Assembly (NCBI RefSeq): GCF_000428765.1
Contig: NZ_AUAO01000002.1
Location: 310,001-374,000 of the forward strand
Direction: 5' to 3'
DNA: 64,000 nt
From: Brevundimonas aveniformis DSM 17977
Lineage (GTDB): Bacteria > Pseudomonadota > Alphaproteobacteria > Caulobacterales > Caulobacteraceae
In this document: positions 57,287-64,000 of the stretch, piece after piece
Layout: each line of letters opens with the position of its first letter
Numbering within the stretch: position 1 is the stretch's first letter
Translations under genes and position numbers: made by a program
The notes under the pieces: model-generated
Seen by the model: the letters and a program-made list of their open reading frames with translations, nothing else
What the model was told of the DNA's origin: nothing
Databases searched by the model: none

Positions 57287-58101
57287 ACGGCGACCCCCTG
57301 ATCCACCGCCAGCTTGATCGCAGCGACCACGACGACGGCAAACATCAGGCCGTCAACGCGATCCAGCAGCCCCCCGTGACCTGGGATGAGATCCCCTGAA
57401 TCCTTGACGCCGTAGCGCCGCTTGAGGGCCGATTCCCACAGATCACCAGCCATGGTGGCAAGAGCTCCCGATAAGCCGATGAAGGCTGCGAGCCAGAGGG
57501 AAACGCCGGGAAAGTGAAGCCACCCGCCGCCTCCGGTCAAAACCAGGACAACGGCCATGGCCGTGCCGCCGACCAGTCCGCCCAGAAAGCCTGACCAGGT
57601 CTTGTTGGGTGAGAAGCGAGGCCAGAGCTTTGGTCCCTTCAGCAGACTGCCGACCAGATAGGCAAAGACATCGGCCGCCCAGGTCACGGCAAACAGCAGG
57701 ATTATCCAACTTCCGCCATCGGCGGAGATACGCAGCCAGACCATCAGGACCAGCGGCCAACCGATATAGAAGACACCATAGGCGGCATCGATCGGCGGGC
57801 GTTTGACCAATTGGGCGATGGCAAAGGCGATCAAGGCCCCGAAGGCCAGCAAGACCAGTCCCAGCGATATATCGGCCAGATAGACGGCGATGCCGGGAAT
57901 GACGATCCCCGCAGCGACGGCGGCAGCCATCCACTTGGCTTCGCCCGGCGCGGTCATCTTGGCCCACTCCCAGGACAGGAGAACCACCGCTATCGTCATC
58001 AGGATTCCGAAGGCCCAGCCGCCGAGCCAAAGGCCGGCGATGGCCAGGGGAGCGAGCACCGCCGCTGATCCGGCGCGAATGGCGATGTCACGGCCCGTCA
58101 T
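57283..58101 (-). CDS. cdsA: phosphatidate cytidylyltransferase
   Basis: A 272-residue polytopic membrane enzyme making CDP-diacylglycerol for all phospholipids. Several hydrophobic segments precede the signature [20 protein letters not shown], then [14 protein letters not shown] near the C-terminus. Its start codon shares its first base with the uppS stop (1-bp overlap). Confidence 0.95.
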   Translation of the reverse strand: MTGRDIAIRAGSAAVLAPLAIAGLWLGGWAFGILMTIAVVLLSWEWAKMTAPGEAKWMAAAVAAGIVIPGIAVYLADISLGLVLLAFGALIAFAIAQLVKRPPIDAAYGVFYIGWPLVLMVWLRISADGGSWIILLFAVTWAADVFAYLVGSLLKGPKLWPRFSPNKTWSGFLGGLVGGTAMAVVLVLTGGGGWLHFPGVSLWLAAFIGLSGALATMAGDLWESALKRRYGVKDSGDLIPGHGGLLDRVDGLMFAVVVVAAIKLAVDQGVAV

Positions 58102-58832
58102 CAGCCGGCCTGTCGGGTGGGTTCGAGCCCACCAAAACGACGCTCACGCGTCCGAAAGGCCTCGACGGCCTTGGCCAGGGCATCTGGTCCATAGTCCGGC
58201 CACAGAACGTCCTGGAACAGCAGTTCGGCGTAAGCGGCTTCCCACATCAGGAAGTTTGAGAGGCGCCGTTCCCCCGATGTGCGCACGACCAGATCGACTG
58301 GTGGGGCGTCCGAGGTCGACAGGAGCCGTTCGAACCGATCTTCGGTCAGGATGGCGGGGTCTTCGCCGCTGAGTGCGAAGCGTCGAGCCGCATCCACGAT
58401 GTCCGCGCGCGATCCGTAGTTGAAGGCGACCTGCAACAGAAAGCGATCATTGTGGGCCGTGCGCGCCTCGGCACGCTCGACGATGGCGCGAATATCATCC
58501 GGCAGCCCCTCACGACGCCCCGGAATACGCAGGCGCACGCCTTCACGTTCCAGACGATCGAGATCGCTTTCGACATAGTTGCGAACCAGACCCATCAGTT
58601 CCGAAACCTCGGCGGCCGGGCGACGCCAGTTCTCGGTCGAGAAGCCAAAGACCGTCAGGCAGGTCAGACCCAGCTCGGGGGCCGCCTGAACCGTGCGTTT
58701 CAAGGCCTCCACACCGGCCCGGTGGCCGAGGGCGCGGGGAAGGCCCCGGGCTTTGGCCCAGCGGCCGTTGCCGTCCATGATCAGCGCGACATGGCGCGGA
58801 CCTTCGGCATCAGAGCTGGGGCTATCGGCCAT
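58101..58832 (-). CDS. uppS: undecaprenyl diphosphate synthase
   Basis: A 243-residue cis-prenyltransferase producing the C55 carrier for cell-wall and O-antigen synthesis. MDGNGRWAKARG holds the catalytic Asp; TVFGFSTENWRRP, and RTSGERRLSNFLMWEAAYAE follow the family. It lies 31 bp after frr. Confidence 0.96.
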   Translation of the reverse strand: MADSPSSDAEGPRHVALIMDGNGRWAKARGLPRALGHRAGVEALKRTVQAAPELGLTCLTVFGFSTENWRRPAAEVSELMGLVRNYVESDLDRLEREGVRLRIPGRREGLPDDIRAIVERAEARTAHNDRFLLQVAFNYGSRADIVDAARRFALSGEDPAILTEDRFERLLSTSDAPPVDLVVRTSGERRLSNFLMWEAAYAELLFQDVLWPDYGPDALAKAVEAFRTRERRFGGLEPTRQAG

Positions 58833-58863
58833 TCAGGCACCTCTCGAGATCAAGGCCAAAAGC

Positions 58864-59421
58864 CTAGACCTGCATGATCTCAACTTCCTTGGCCTTGAGG
58901 GCCTCGTCGATCCGCTTGATGGCGGCGTCGGTGTCCTTCTGGACCTCGGCCTCCATCTTCTTTTGCTCGTCCTGGCTGATTTCGCCGGCCTTCTCGGCTT
59001 TTTTCAGGTCGTCATTGGCATCGCGGCGCACATTTCTGACGGCGACCTTCTGCTGCTCGGCGTAGCGGCCAGCCAGCTTGGCCAGTTCCTTGCGGCGTTC
59101 CTCGGTCAGGGGCGGGATCGGGATACGCAGGGTCTGGCCATCGACGACGGGATTCAGCCCCAGTCCCGACGACCGGATGGCCTTTTCAACTGACACCACC
59201 ATGCCCTTGTCCCAGACGCTGACGGCAATCATGCGGGGCTCGGGCACCGAGATGGCGGCGACGGCATTCAGCGGCGACATCGAGCCGTAGGCCTCGACCT
59301 GGATCGGATCCAGCAGGCCCGCCGAGGCGCGACCGGTACGCAGCCCGGCGAACTCTTCCTTCAGCGCGCCGACAGCCTTGTCCATCCGGCTGCGGAAGTT
59401 GTTGAGATCGGGCTTGGCCAT
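58864..59421 (-). CDS. frr: ribosome-recycling factor
   Basis: A 185-residue protein that splits post-termination ribosomes with EF-G. The two-domain factor is recognised by [20 protein letters not shown] and [21 protein letters not shown], and the helical end [19 protein letters not shown] segment. 29 bp after pyrH; classic order tsf-pyrH-frr. Confidence 0.97.
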   Translation of the reverse strand: MAKPDLNNFRSRMDKAVGALKEEFAGLRTGRASAGLLDPIQVEAYGSMSPLNAVAAISVPEPRMIAVSVWDKGMVVSVEKAIRSSGLGLNPVVDGQTLRIPIPPLTEERRKELAKLAGRYAEQQKVAVRNVRRDANDDLKKAEKAGEISQDEQKKMEAEVQKDTDAAIKRIDEALKAKEVEIMQV

Positions 59422-59450
59422 GATTGTCTCCCAGTCCTTATTCTGTCGGC

Positions 59451-60173
59451 TCAGGGTTTGGCACAGATAACCGTGTGGGCACCCTCGCCCTTGAGCACGC
59501 GCTGGAACGAATTCTCCTCGCGGATCGAAAAGACCACGATCGGAATGCTGGCGTCACGCATCATGGCAATGGCTGATGCATCCATGACCCGCAAGTCCCT
59601 CGCCAGCACATCGGTATAGCTCAGGGTGTCATAGCGGGTCGCGGTCGGGTCCTTCTTGGGATCGGCGGAATAGACGCCGTCGACCGAGGTACCCTTGAGC
59701 AGGACATCACAACCCATCTCGGCCGCGCGCAGGGCCGCGCCGGAATCGGTGGTGAAGAAGGGGGCGCCGACGCCCGCGGCGAAAATGACCACGCGGCCCT
59801 TTTCAAGATGGCGCAGGGCGCGACGACGGATCAGGGGTTCGGCCACCGCCGGCATGTCCAGGGCCGATTGCACGCGCGTCGGCACGCCGGCCTTCTCCAG
59901 CGCCGCTTGCATGGCCAGGGCATTCATCACCGTTGCCAGCATGCCCATCTGATCGGCGGTGGCGCGCTCCATGTCGCCCGCCGCCTTGGACAGTCCACGG
60001 AAGATGTTGCCGCCGCCGATAACCAGACAGATTTCGACGCCGGTGGCGTGGGCGCGGGCAACCGAGTCTGCGACTTCACCCACCGTCTTCATGTCGATGC
60101 CGTAGGGCTGTTCGCCCATCAGGACTTCGCCCGAGACTTTGAGCAGGACGCGCTTGTATTTCGGATCGGCCAT
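59451..60173 (-). CDS. pyrH: UMP kinase
   Basis: A 240-residue amino-acid-kinase-fold hexamer phosphorylating [17 protein letters not shown], the nucleotide-binding [10 protein letters not shown] and [17 protein letters not shown] are diagnostic. Between tsf and frr; a hairpin in the 102-bp gap after tsf may adjust expression. Confidence 0.97.
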   Translation of the reverse strand: MADPKYKRVLLKVSGEVLMGEQPYGIDMKTVGEVADSVARAHATGVEICLVIGGGNIFRGLSKAAGDMERATADQMGMLATVMNALAMQAALEKAGVPTRVQSALDMPAVAEPLIRRRALRHLEKGRVVIFAAGVGAPFFTTDSGAALRAAEMGCDVLLKGTSVDGVYSADPKKDPTATRYDTLSYTDVLARDLRVMDASAIAMMRDASIPIVVFSIREENSFQRVLKGEGAHTVICAKP

Positions 60174-60217
60174 CGGGTCTTTCGTCGGGCTGGAACGGAT
60201 TCGGTCCCTTCATAGAC

Positions 60218-60252
60218 GAAGGGCGCCCCGACCGTCAGCCGGAGCGCCCTTC
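60218..60252. other. hairpin between tsf and pyrH
   Basis: GAAGGGCGC and GCGCCCTTC form a 9-bp stem. The T run (60253-60257) lies on the plus-strand side, so in the direction of tsf-pyrH transcription it is not a standard terminator; it may block antisense transcription or stabilise tsf mRNA. Confidence 0.5.
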
Positions 60253-60275
60253 TTTTTCCGCAAAAGCGGTTTGGC

Positions 60276-61208
60276 TTACGCCTTGGTCATCGAGGCGACT
60301 TCTTCGGCGAAGTCCATGCCGACCGGCTTTTCGACGCCTTCACCCAGGCCCATGCGGACAAAGCCGACGAGCTTGATCGGGGCACCCAGCTCCTTGGCCG
60401 TGTCGGCCACGAGCTGTTCGATCGTCTGATCCGGGTTCATGACGAACGGCTGCTTGGTCAGGACCACTTCCTTCTGGAACTTGGCGATCTGACCCGAGAC
60501 GATCTTCTCGATCATGTTGTCCGGGCGCCCTTCTTCCTTGGCCTTTTCGGTCAGGACGGCACGTTCCTTCTCGATGGCGGCCGGGTCGAGGCTGCTTTCG
60601 TCCAGCGACAGAGGCGAGGTCGCCGCGATGTGCATGGCGATCTTGCGGCCCAGTTCACGCAGCTTGGCGTGATCCGCGCCCGACTCGATGCCGACCAGAA
60701 CGCCGATCTTGCCCAGGTTGGTGGCGACTGCGTTGTGGACGTAGGACGCGACGACGCCTTCGCCGACCGACAGGGTGGCGACGCGACGGACGTGCATGTT
60801 CTCACCGATGGTGGCAACCAGGTTGGTGACCAGGTCCTGCACGGTCGCTCCGTCCAGCGGGGCAGCGTTGACCGAGTCGACGTCGGTGTGATCCAGCGCG
60901 ACGATGGCAATCTTGTTGGCGGCCTGCTGGAACAACTCGTTGCGGGCAACAAAGTCGGTTTCAGCATTGAATTCGATGACGGCGGCGCTTTCGCCCGAAC
61001 CCGCATGACGGGTGGCGACGGCGATCAGGCCTTCGGCAGCGACGCGGTCAGCCTTCTTGGCGGCCTTGGACAGGCCCTTGGCACGCAGCCAGTCGATGGC
61101 GGCATTGATGTCGCCGTCGGTTTCCTGAAGGGCCTTTTTGCAGTCCATCATGCCGACGCCGGACTTTTCGCGCAGTTCCTTGACGAGCGCAGCGGTGATC
61201 TCAGCCAT
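60276..61208 (-). CDS. tsf: elongation factor Ts
   Basis: A 310-residue guanine-nucleotide exchange factor for EF-Tu. The N-terminal UBA-like domain and signature [19 protein letters not shown] are clear; [13 protein letters not shown] and the C-terminal dimerisation part follow. Usual length for alphaproteobacteria. Downstream of rpsB across a hairpin. Confidence 0.97.
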   Translation of the reverse strand: MAEITAALVKELREKSGVGMMDCKKALQETDGDINAAIDWLRAKGLSKAAKKADRVAAEGLIAVATRHAGSGESAAVIEFNAETDFVARNELFQQAANKIAIVALDHTDVDSVNAAPLDGATVQDLVTNLVATIGENMHVRRVATLSVGEGVVASYVHNAVATNLGKIGVLVGIESGADHAKLRELGRKIAMHIAATSPLSLDESSLDPAAIEKERAVLTEKAKEEGRPDNMIEKIVSGQIAKFQKEVVLTKQPFVMNPDQTIEQLVADTAKELGAPIKLVGFVRMGLGEGVEKPVGMDFAEEVASMTKA

Positions 61209-61246
61209 TTCGGTATCTCCTTGGGAGGGTCGTTTCGGATAGGGGA

Positions 61247-61273
61247 ACGGCCGGGCTGATCTAGCCCGGCCGT
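61247..61273 (-). terminator. strong hairpin between rpsB and tsf
   Basis: ACGGCCGGGCT and AGCCCGGCCGT form a perfect 11-bp stem with a 5-base loop. An alternative stem, GGCCGTG with CACGGCC (to about 61295), would use the right arm instead, so the two exclude each other. Likely a partial terminator or attenuator. Confidence 0.65.
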
Positions 61274-61320
61274 GTGTCAGTTAAACGCACGGCCTTGCGT
61301 CAAGGCCGGTGGGGCTGATT

Positions 61321-62253
61321 TCAGCCCTCGGCCTCTTCGGCTTGTTCAGTCTCGGCCGGAGCCTCGGCCACGACCTCAACGATCTCGGCTTCAGCAACCG
61401 GAGCTTCCTCAGCCTTGGCCTTCTTGGCCTTGGCCGGCTTGGCTTCGGCAGCCTGGGCGGCGGCTTCGTCCTCGGCCGACAGCTTGGCCGGGGCGGCTTC
61501 TTCAGCCAGCGCCGGTTCGGCCGGCGGCGTGGCGGAAGCGCCCAGATCGACGCCGGCAGCCGAAGCCCCGGCAGCCAGGCCGTCCAGAACGGCGTCGGCG
61601 ATCAGGTCGCAGTACAGCTGGATGGCGCGCGCGGCGTCATCGTTGCCCGGCACCGGGTAGGTGATGCCGTCCGGATCCGAGTTGGTGTCCAGGATGGCGA
61701 TGACCGGGATGTTCAGCTTGCGAGCTTCCTGGATGGCGATCGCTTCCTTGTTGGTGTCGATCACGAACATGATGTCGGGGATGCCGCCCATGTCCTTGAT
61801 GCCGCCCAGCGACAGTTCCAGCTTGTCCCGCTCGCGCTGCAGGTTGACCAGTTCCTTCTTGACCCGGCCTTCGCCGCCCGAAGCCAGGATGGCTTCCAGG
61901 TCGCGCAGACGCTGGATCGAGTTGGAGACGGTGCGCCAGTTGGTGAGCGTACCGCCCAGCCAGCGGTTGTTCATGTAGTACTGGGCGCAGCGGGTCGCGG
62001 CTTCGGCGACCGGCTCAGCGGCCTGGCGCTTGGTGCCGACGAACAGGACGCGACCGCCCTTGGCGGCGACGTCGCGCACGGCGACCAGGGCCTGATGCAT
62101 CAGCGGCAGCGACTGCGACAGGTCGATGATGTGAATGTTGGAGCGCGCGCCGAAGATGTAGCGGTCCATCTTCGGGTTCCAGCGGTGGGTCTGGTGGCCG
62201 AAGTGGGCGCCGGCTTCGAGCAGCGAACGCATAGTGACGTCAGGCAGAGCCAT
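61321..62253 (-). CDS. rpsB: 30S ribosomal protein S2 with C-terminal extension
   Basis: A 310-residue S2, longer than the usual 240-260. The conserved core ([59 protein letters not shown]) ends near residue 240 and is followed by about 70 residues rich in Ala, Glu and Lys ([20 protein letters not shown]), probably disordered. Such tails occur in several alphaproteobacteria. First gene of the translation/envelope cluster; its leader (62254-62400) can fold and may hold the S2 autoregulatory site. Confidence 0.97.
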   Translation of the reverse strand: MALPDVTMRSLLEAGAHFGHQTHRWNPKMDRYIFGARSNIHIIDLSQSLPLMHQALVAVRDVAAKGGRVLFVGTKRQAAEPVAEAATRCAQYYMNNRWLGGTLTNWRTVSNSIQRLRDLEAILASGGEGRVKKELVNLQRERDKLELSLGGIKDMGGIPDIMFVIDTNKEAIAIQEARKLNIPVIAILDTNSDPDGITYPVPGNDDAARAIQLYCDLIADAVLDGLAAGASAAGVDLGASATPPAEPALAEEAAPAKLSAEDEAAAQAAEAKPAKAKKAKAEEAPVAEAEIVEVVAEAPAETEQAEEAEG

Positions 62254-62476
62254 TTGTTTTCTTTCCTTTATCCGATCAATCCGCCACGGACGCTGTAAGG
62301 CTTTTGAGGGCCCTCGGAATGGTGCGAGCGGGATGTGTCCCCGATCCGCGCCACGCCCGTGTGTGAAGTGGAGGCGGGGAAATAGGCGTGGATTGCCGGA
62401 ATTGCAAGGGGCGGGCGATGGTGCTTGCGGCCAGGCTGTCGCCCCCTATGTCTTCTAGAACAGTCGGGAGTTCCTC

Positions 62477-62929
62477 ATGAAACACGCTCTTCTCATTCTC
62501 GCCGCCGCCCTTGCCTTCGGCACCGCCGGTGCCGCCTCGGCCCAGGATCACGATCATTCGGGCCACGCCAACCACGGCCTGGCCGCCGCCAGCCATGGTG
62601 AAGACCACGCCGAGCACGCCCATGACGCGGCACACTTCGTGTCGGCCCGTCATGCCGAGCACACGCTGCGCGACACCATATCCAGCCTTCAGGCCGGGAC
62701 GCCGGACTACGACGGTATGGTCCCCGAACTGGCCGAGGCGGTTCGGACCCAGTCTGCGGCCATGACGCCGGCTCTGGCGGCGCTCGGCGAGCTTCAGACG
62801 CTGGAGAACATCGGCGAACCCCAGCCGGGCGTGCACCAGTTCCGCGCCACCTTCGCCAATGGGCAGGCCCTGACTTGGAGCATCTCGATCAACGGCGAAA
62901 ACAAGATTCAGGGGCTGTTGATCCAGTAG
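62477..62929 (+). CDS. secreted His-rich protein
   Basis: A 150-residue exported protein. Signal peptide HALLILAAALAFGTAGAASA is followed by a His/Asp/Ala-rich stretch (QDHDHSGHANHGL, HGEDHAEHAHDAAH) likely to bind metal ions, then a folded C-terminal domain (FRATFANGQALTWSISINGE, then NKIQGLLIQ) resembling the small domains associated with beta-lactamase-like hydrolases, here without the hydrolase. AGTTCC before ATG 62477 is a weak site. Divergent from rpsB. Role unknown; periplasmic metal buffering is a guess. Confidence 0.75.
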   Translation: MKHALLILAAALAFGTAGAASAQDHDHSGHANHGLAAASHGEDHAEHAHDAAHFVSARHAEHTLRDTISSLQAGTPDYDGMVPELAEAVRTQSAAMTPALAALGELQTLENIGEPQPGVHQFRATFANGQALTWSISINGENKIQGLLIQ

Positions 62930-62934
62930 GGTCG

Positions 62935-63120
62935 AGGTCTAATCGACATTCAGATCGATTATTCTTTTCAATACAAGCACACTCGTCATGGCCGGGCTTG
63001 TCCCGGCCATCCATCACCACCAGCCCCGCAAGACGATTGCGGCTGTTCCGACATCAACAAGATGATGGGGTCCCGGCACAAGGCCGGGAATGACGGGTCT
63101 TTGAAGTCCGATTGAACCTA
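62935..63120. mobile_element. MITE-like dispersed element, copy 2 (186 bp)
   Basis: Near-identical to 42457-42659 apart from a 17-base deletion and scattered substitutions. The ends are AGGTCTAATCGAC (62935-62947) and GTCCGATTGAACCT (63106-63119). It again contains the CGTCATGGCCGGGCTTGTCC palindrome. Its right end overlaps the stop of the Sua5 gene. Confidence 0.8.
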
Positions 63121-64000
63121 GCCCACGAACCCCGCCGCGCGCTTGAGGCGATCATTGATCGCCTCGCCCAGGCCCTCGGCGGGGATCGGAGCCACCGCGA
63201 TGCCGGCCGGCTGCGTCCGGTCCGCCTCGCGCAACATCCGAAACAGATTGGCGGCCGCTTCGCGCAGGTCGCCGGTTTCGCTGAGGCTGAACGGGCCAGG
63301 CTCTCCGAAAGGCAGCCAGGCTTCCCCCTCGCTTGGCGCCTCGGCGTTGATCCGCACCGGGGCGTCCGGCGCATAGTGCAGGGCCAGCCGGCCCGGCGAA
63401 CGTTTCGCGTCGCTTTGCGCGTCGGCCAGCGGTCCGATCACCGCCTCGATCTGGTCGCGGGTGACGGACCCGGGACGCAGCAGGCGTGGCTGGTCGATCA
63501 GGGCCACGACCGTACTCTCCAGACCGATCTCGCACGGACCGCCGTCCAGCGCCGCCCGGGCGAAGTCGCCGGTTTCCTCCACCGCATCGGCAAAGGTGGT
63601 GGGGCTGGGTCGCCCCGAGCGATTGGCCGACGGCGCGACCACGGGCCTGCCGAAGGCGAACAGCACCGCCCGGGCCAGCGGATGACCCGGCGCGCGCACC
63701 GCCACGGTATCCAGCCCCGCCCGCGCCAGATCACAGACCGCGCCCGCATCCCGGATCGGCAGCACCAGCGTCAGCGGCCCGGGCCAGAAGACGTCGGCCA
63801 ACTGACGGGCCCGGTCGTCGAAGATGGCGATTTCTTCGGCCTGCTCCAGGTCGGCGACATGGGCGATGAGCGGATTGAACCTCGGACGGCCCTTGGCCTC
63901 GAAGATTGCCGCCACCGCCAATGGGGCCGACGCATCCGCCGCCAGTCCATAGACCGTCTCGGTCGGCAGGATGGCCAGCTTGCCGGCGCTCAGGGCGTCA
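63118..64000 (-). CDS. threonylcarbamoyl-AMP synthase Sua5/TsaC (5' end outside window)
   Basis: The minus strand remains open to the end of the window; the start lies beyond 64000. The first visible residues LSAGKLAILPTETVYGLAAD are the YrdC/Sua5 signature, followed by IFEAKGRPRFNPLIAH, FWPGPLTLVL and APSANRSGRPSPT. The C-terminal Sua5 domain (PGRLALHYAPDAPVRI onward) shows the longer Sua5 type rather than short TsaC. The enzyme makes threonylcarbamoyl-AMP for the t6A37 tRNA modification. Stop TAG 63118-63120 lies in the repeat end. Confidence 0.93.
   Translation of the reverse strand, partial: DALSAGKLAILPTETVYGLAADASAPLAVAAIFEAKGRPRFNPLIAHVADLEQAEEIAIFDDRARQLADVFWPGPLTLVLPIRDAGAVCDLARAGLDTVAVRAPGHPLARAVLFAFGRPVVAPSANRSGRPSPTTFADAVEETGDFARAALDGGPCEIGLESTVVALIDQPRLLRPGSVTRDQIEAVIGPLADAQSDAKRSPGRLALHYAPDAPVRINAEAPSEGEAWLPFGEPGPFSLSETGDLREAAANLFRMLREADRTQPAGIAVAPIPAEGLGEAINDRLKRAAGFVG

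Overview
The window is G+C-rich DNA (mostly about two thirds G+C by eye) from an alphaproteobacterium of the Caulobacterales, most likely Brevundimonas or a close relative. The evidence is a CcrM-type GANTC methyltransferase, a lexA gene with a direct-repeat GTTC-N7-GTTC operator, the LpxI pyrophosphatase, a CarD/CdnL regulator, and a Caulobacter-like run from lpxB to rpsB. No rRNA, tRNA, CRISPR array, integrase or insertion sequence was recognised.

Left part (1-17 kb): the tail of an outer-membrane protein, a SUV3-like helicase, an accessory stretch (an AT-richer gene with a HEPN-like motif, an HTH-like hypothetical protein, a zinc alcohol dehydrogenase, an MFS transporter and divergent katG), then S4-domain protein, pirin, fdxA and carD, then gltA, gltX and divergent comEC. 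The accessory stretch appears to split a helicase/S4/fdxA/carD group that is compact in many alphaproteobacteria. Next come a 587-bp gene-free block full of palindromes and GGTGCA repeats, lexA, and an overlapping trpG-trpD-trpC operon.

Middle (21-47 kb): hisC with a chorismate-mutase-like gene and a DUF2125 gene; a tandem pair of ompA-like genes with a copied terminator; two paralogous basic periplasmic proteins; serC, a PagL-like lipid A deacylase and purA; a receiver-like protein lacking the phospho-acceptor Asp, convergent with rpoH; a DUF4424 protein; a two-gene PD-(D/E)XK nuclease module; a ROK kinase; a secreted DUF305-LVIVD fusion; mutY; ccrM and a single-domain response regulator; PepSY, GNAT and oligopeptidase B genes; a trypsin-like protease; and a RelE/HigA-type toxin-antitoxin pair.

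Right part (47.5-62.3 kb): one long minus-strand envelope and translation cluster, reading rpsB, tsf, pyrH, frr, uppS, cdsA, dxr, rseP, bamA, skp, lpxD, fabZ, lpxA, lpxI, lpxB. It couples translation factors, undecaprenyl, phospholipid and isoprenoid precursors, outer-membrane protein assembly and lipid A synthesis. A His-rich secreted protein and the 3' part of a Sua5/TsaC gene end the window.

The most notable non-coding observation is a dispersed element of 203 bp (42457-42659) and 186 bp (62935-63120) with 13-14 bp terminal inverted repeats, whose ends lie on stop codons of adjacent genes. The best candidates for undescribed biology are the PD-(D/E)XK nuclease plus partner pair, the HEPN-like gene, the pseudo-receiver next to rpoH, and the DUF305-LVIVD fusion.
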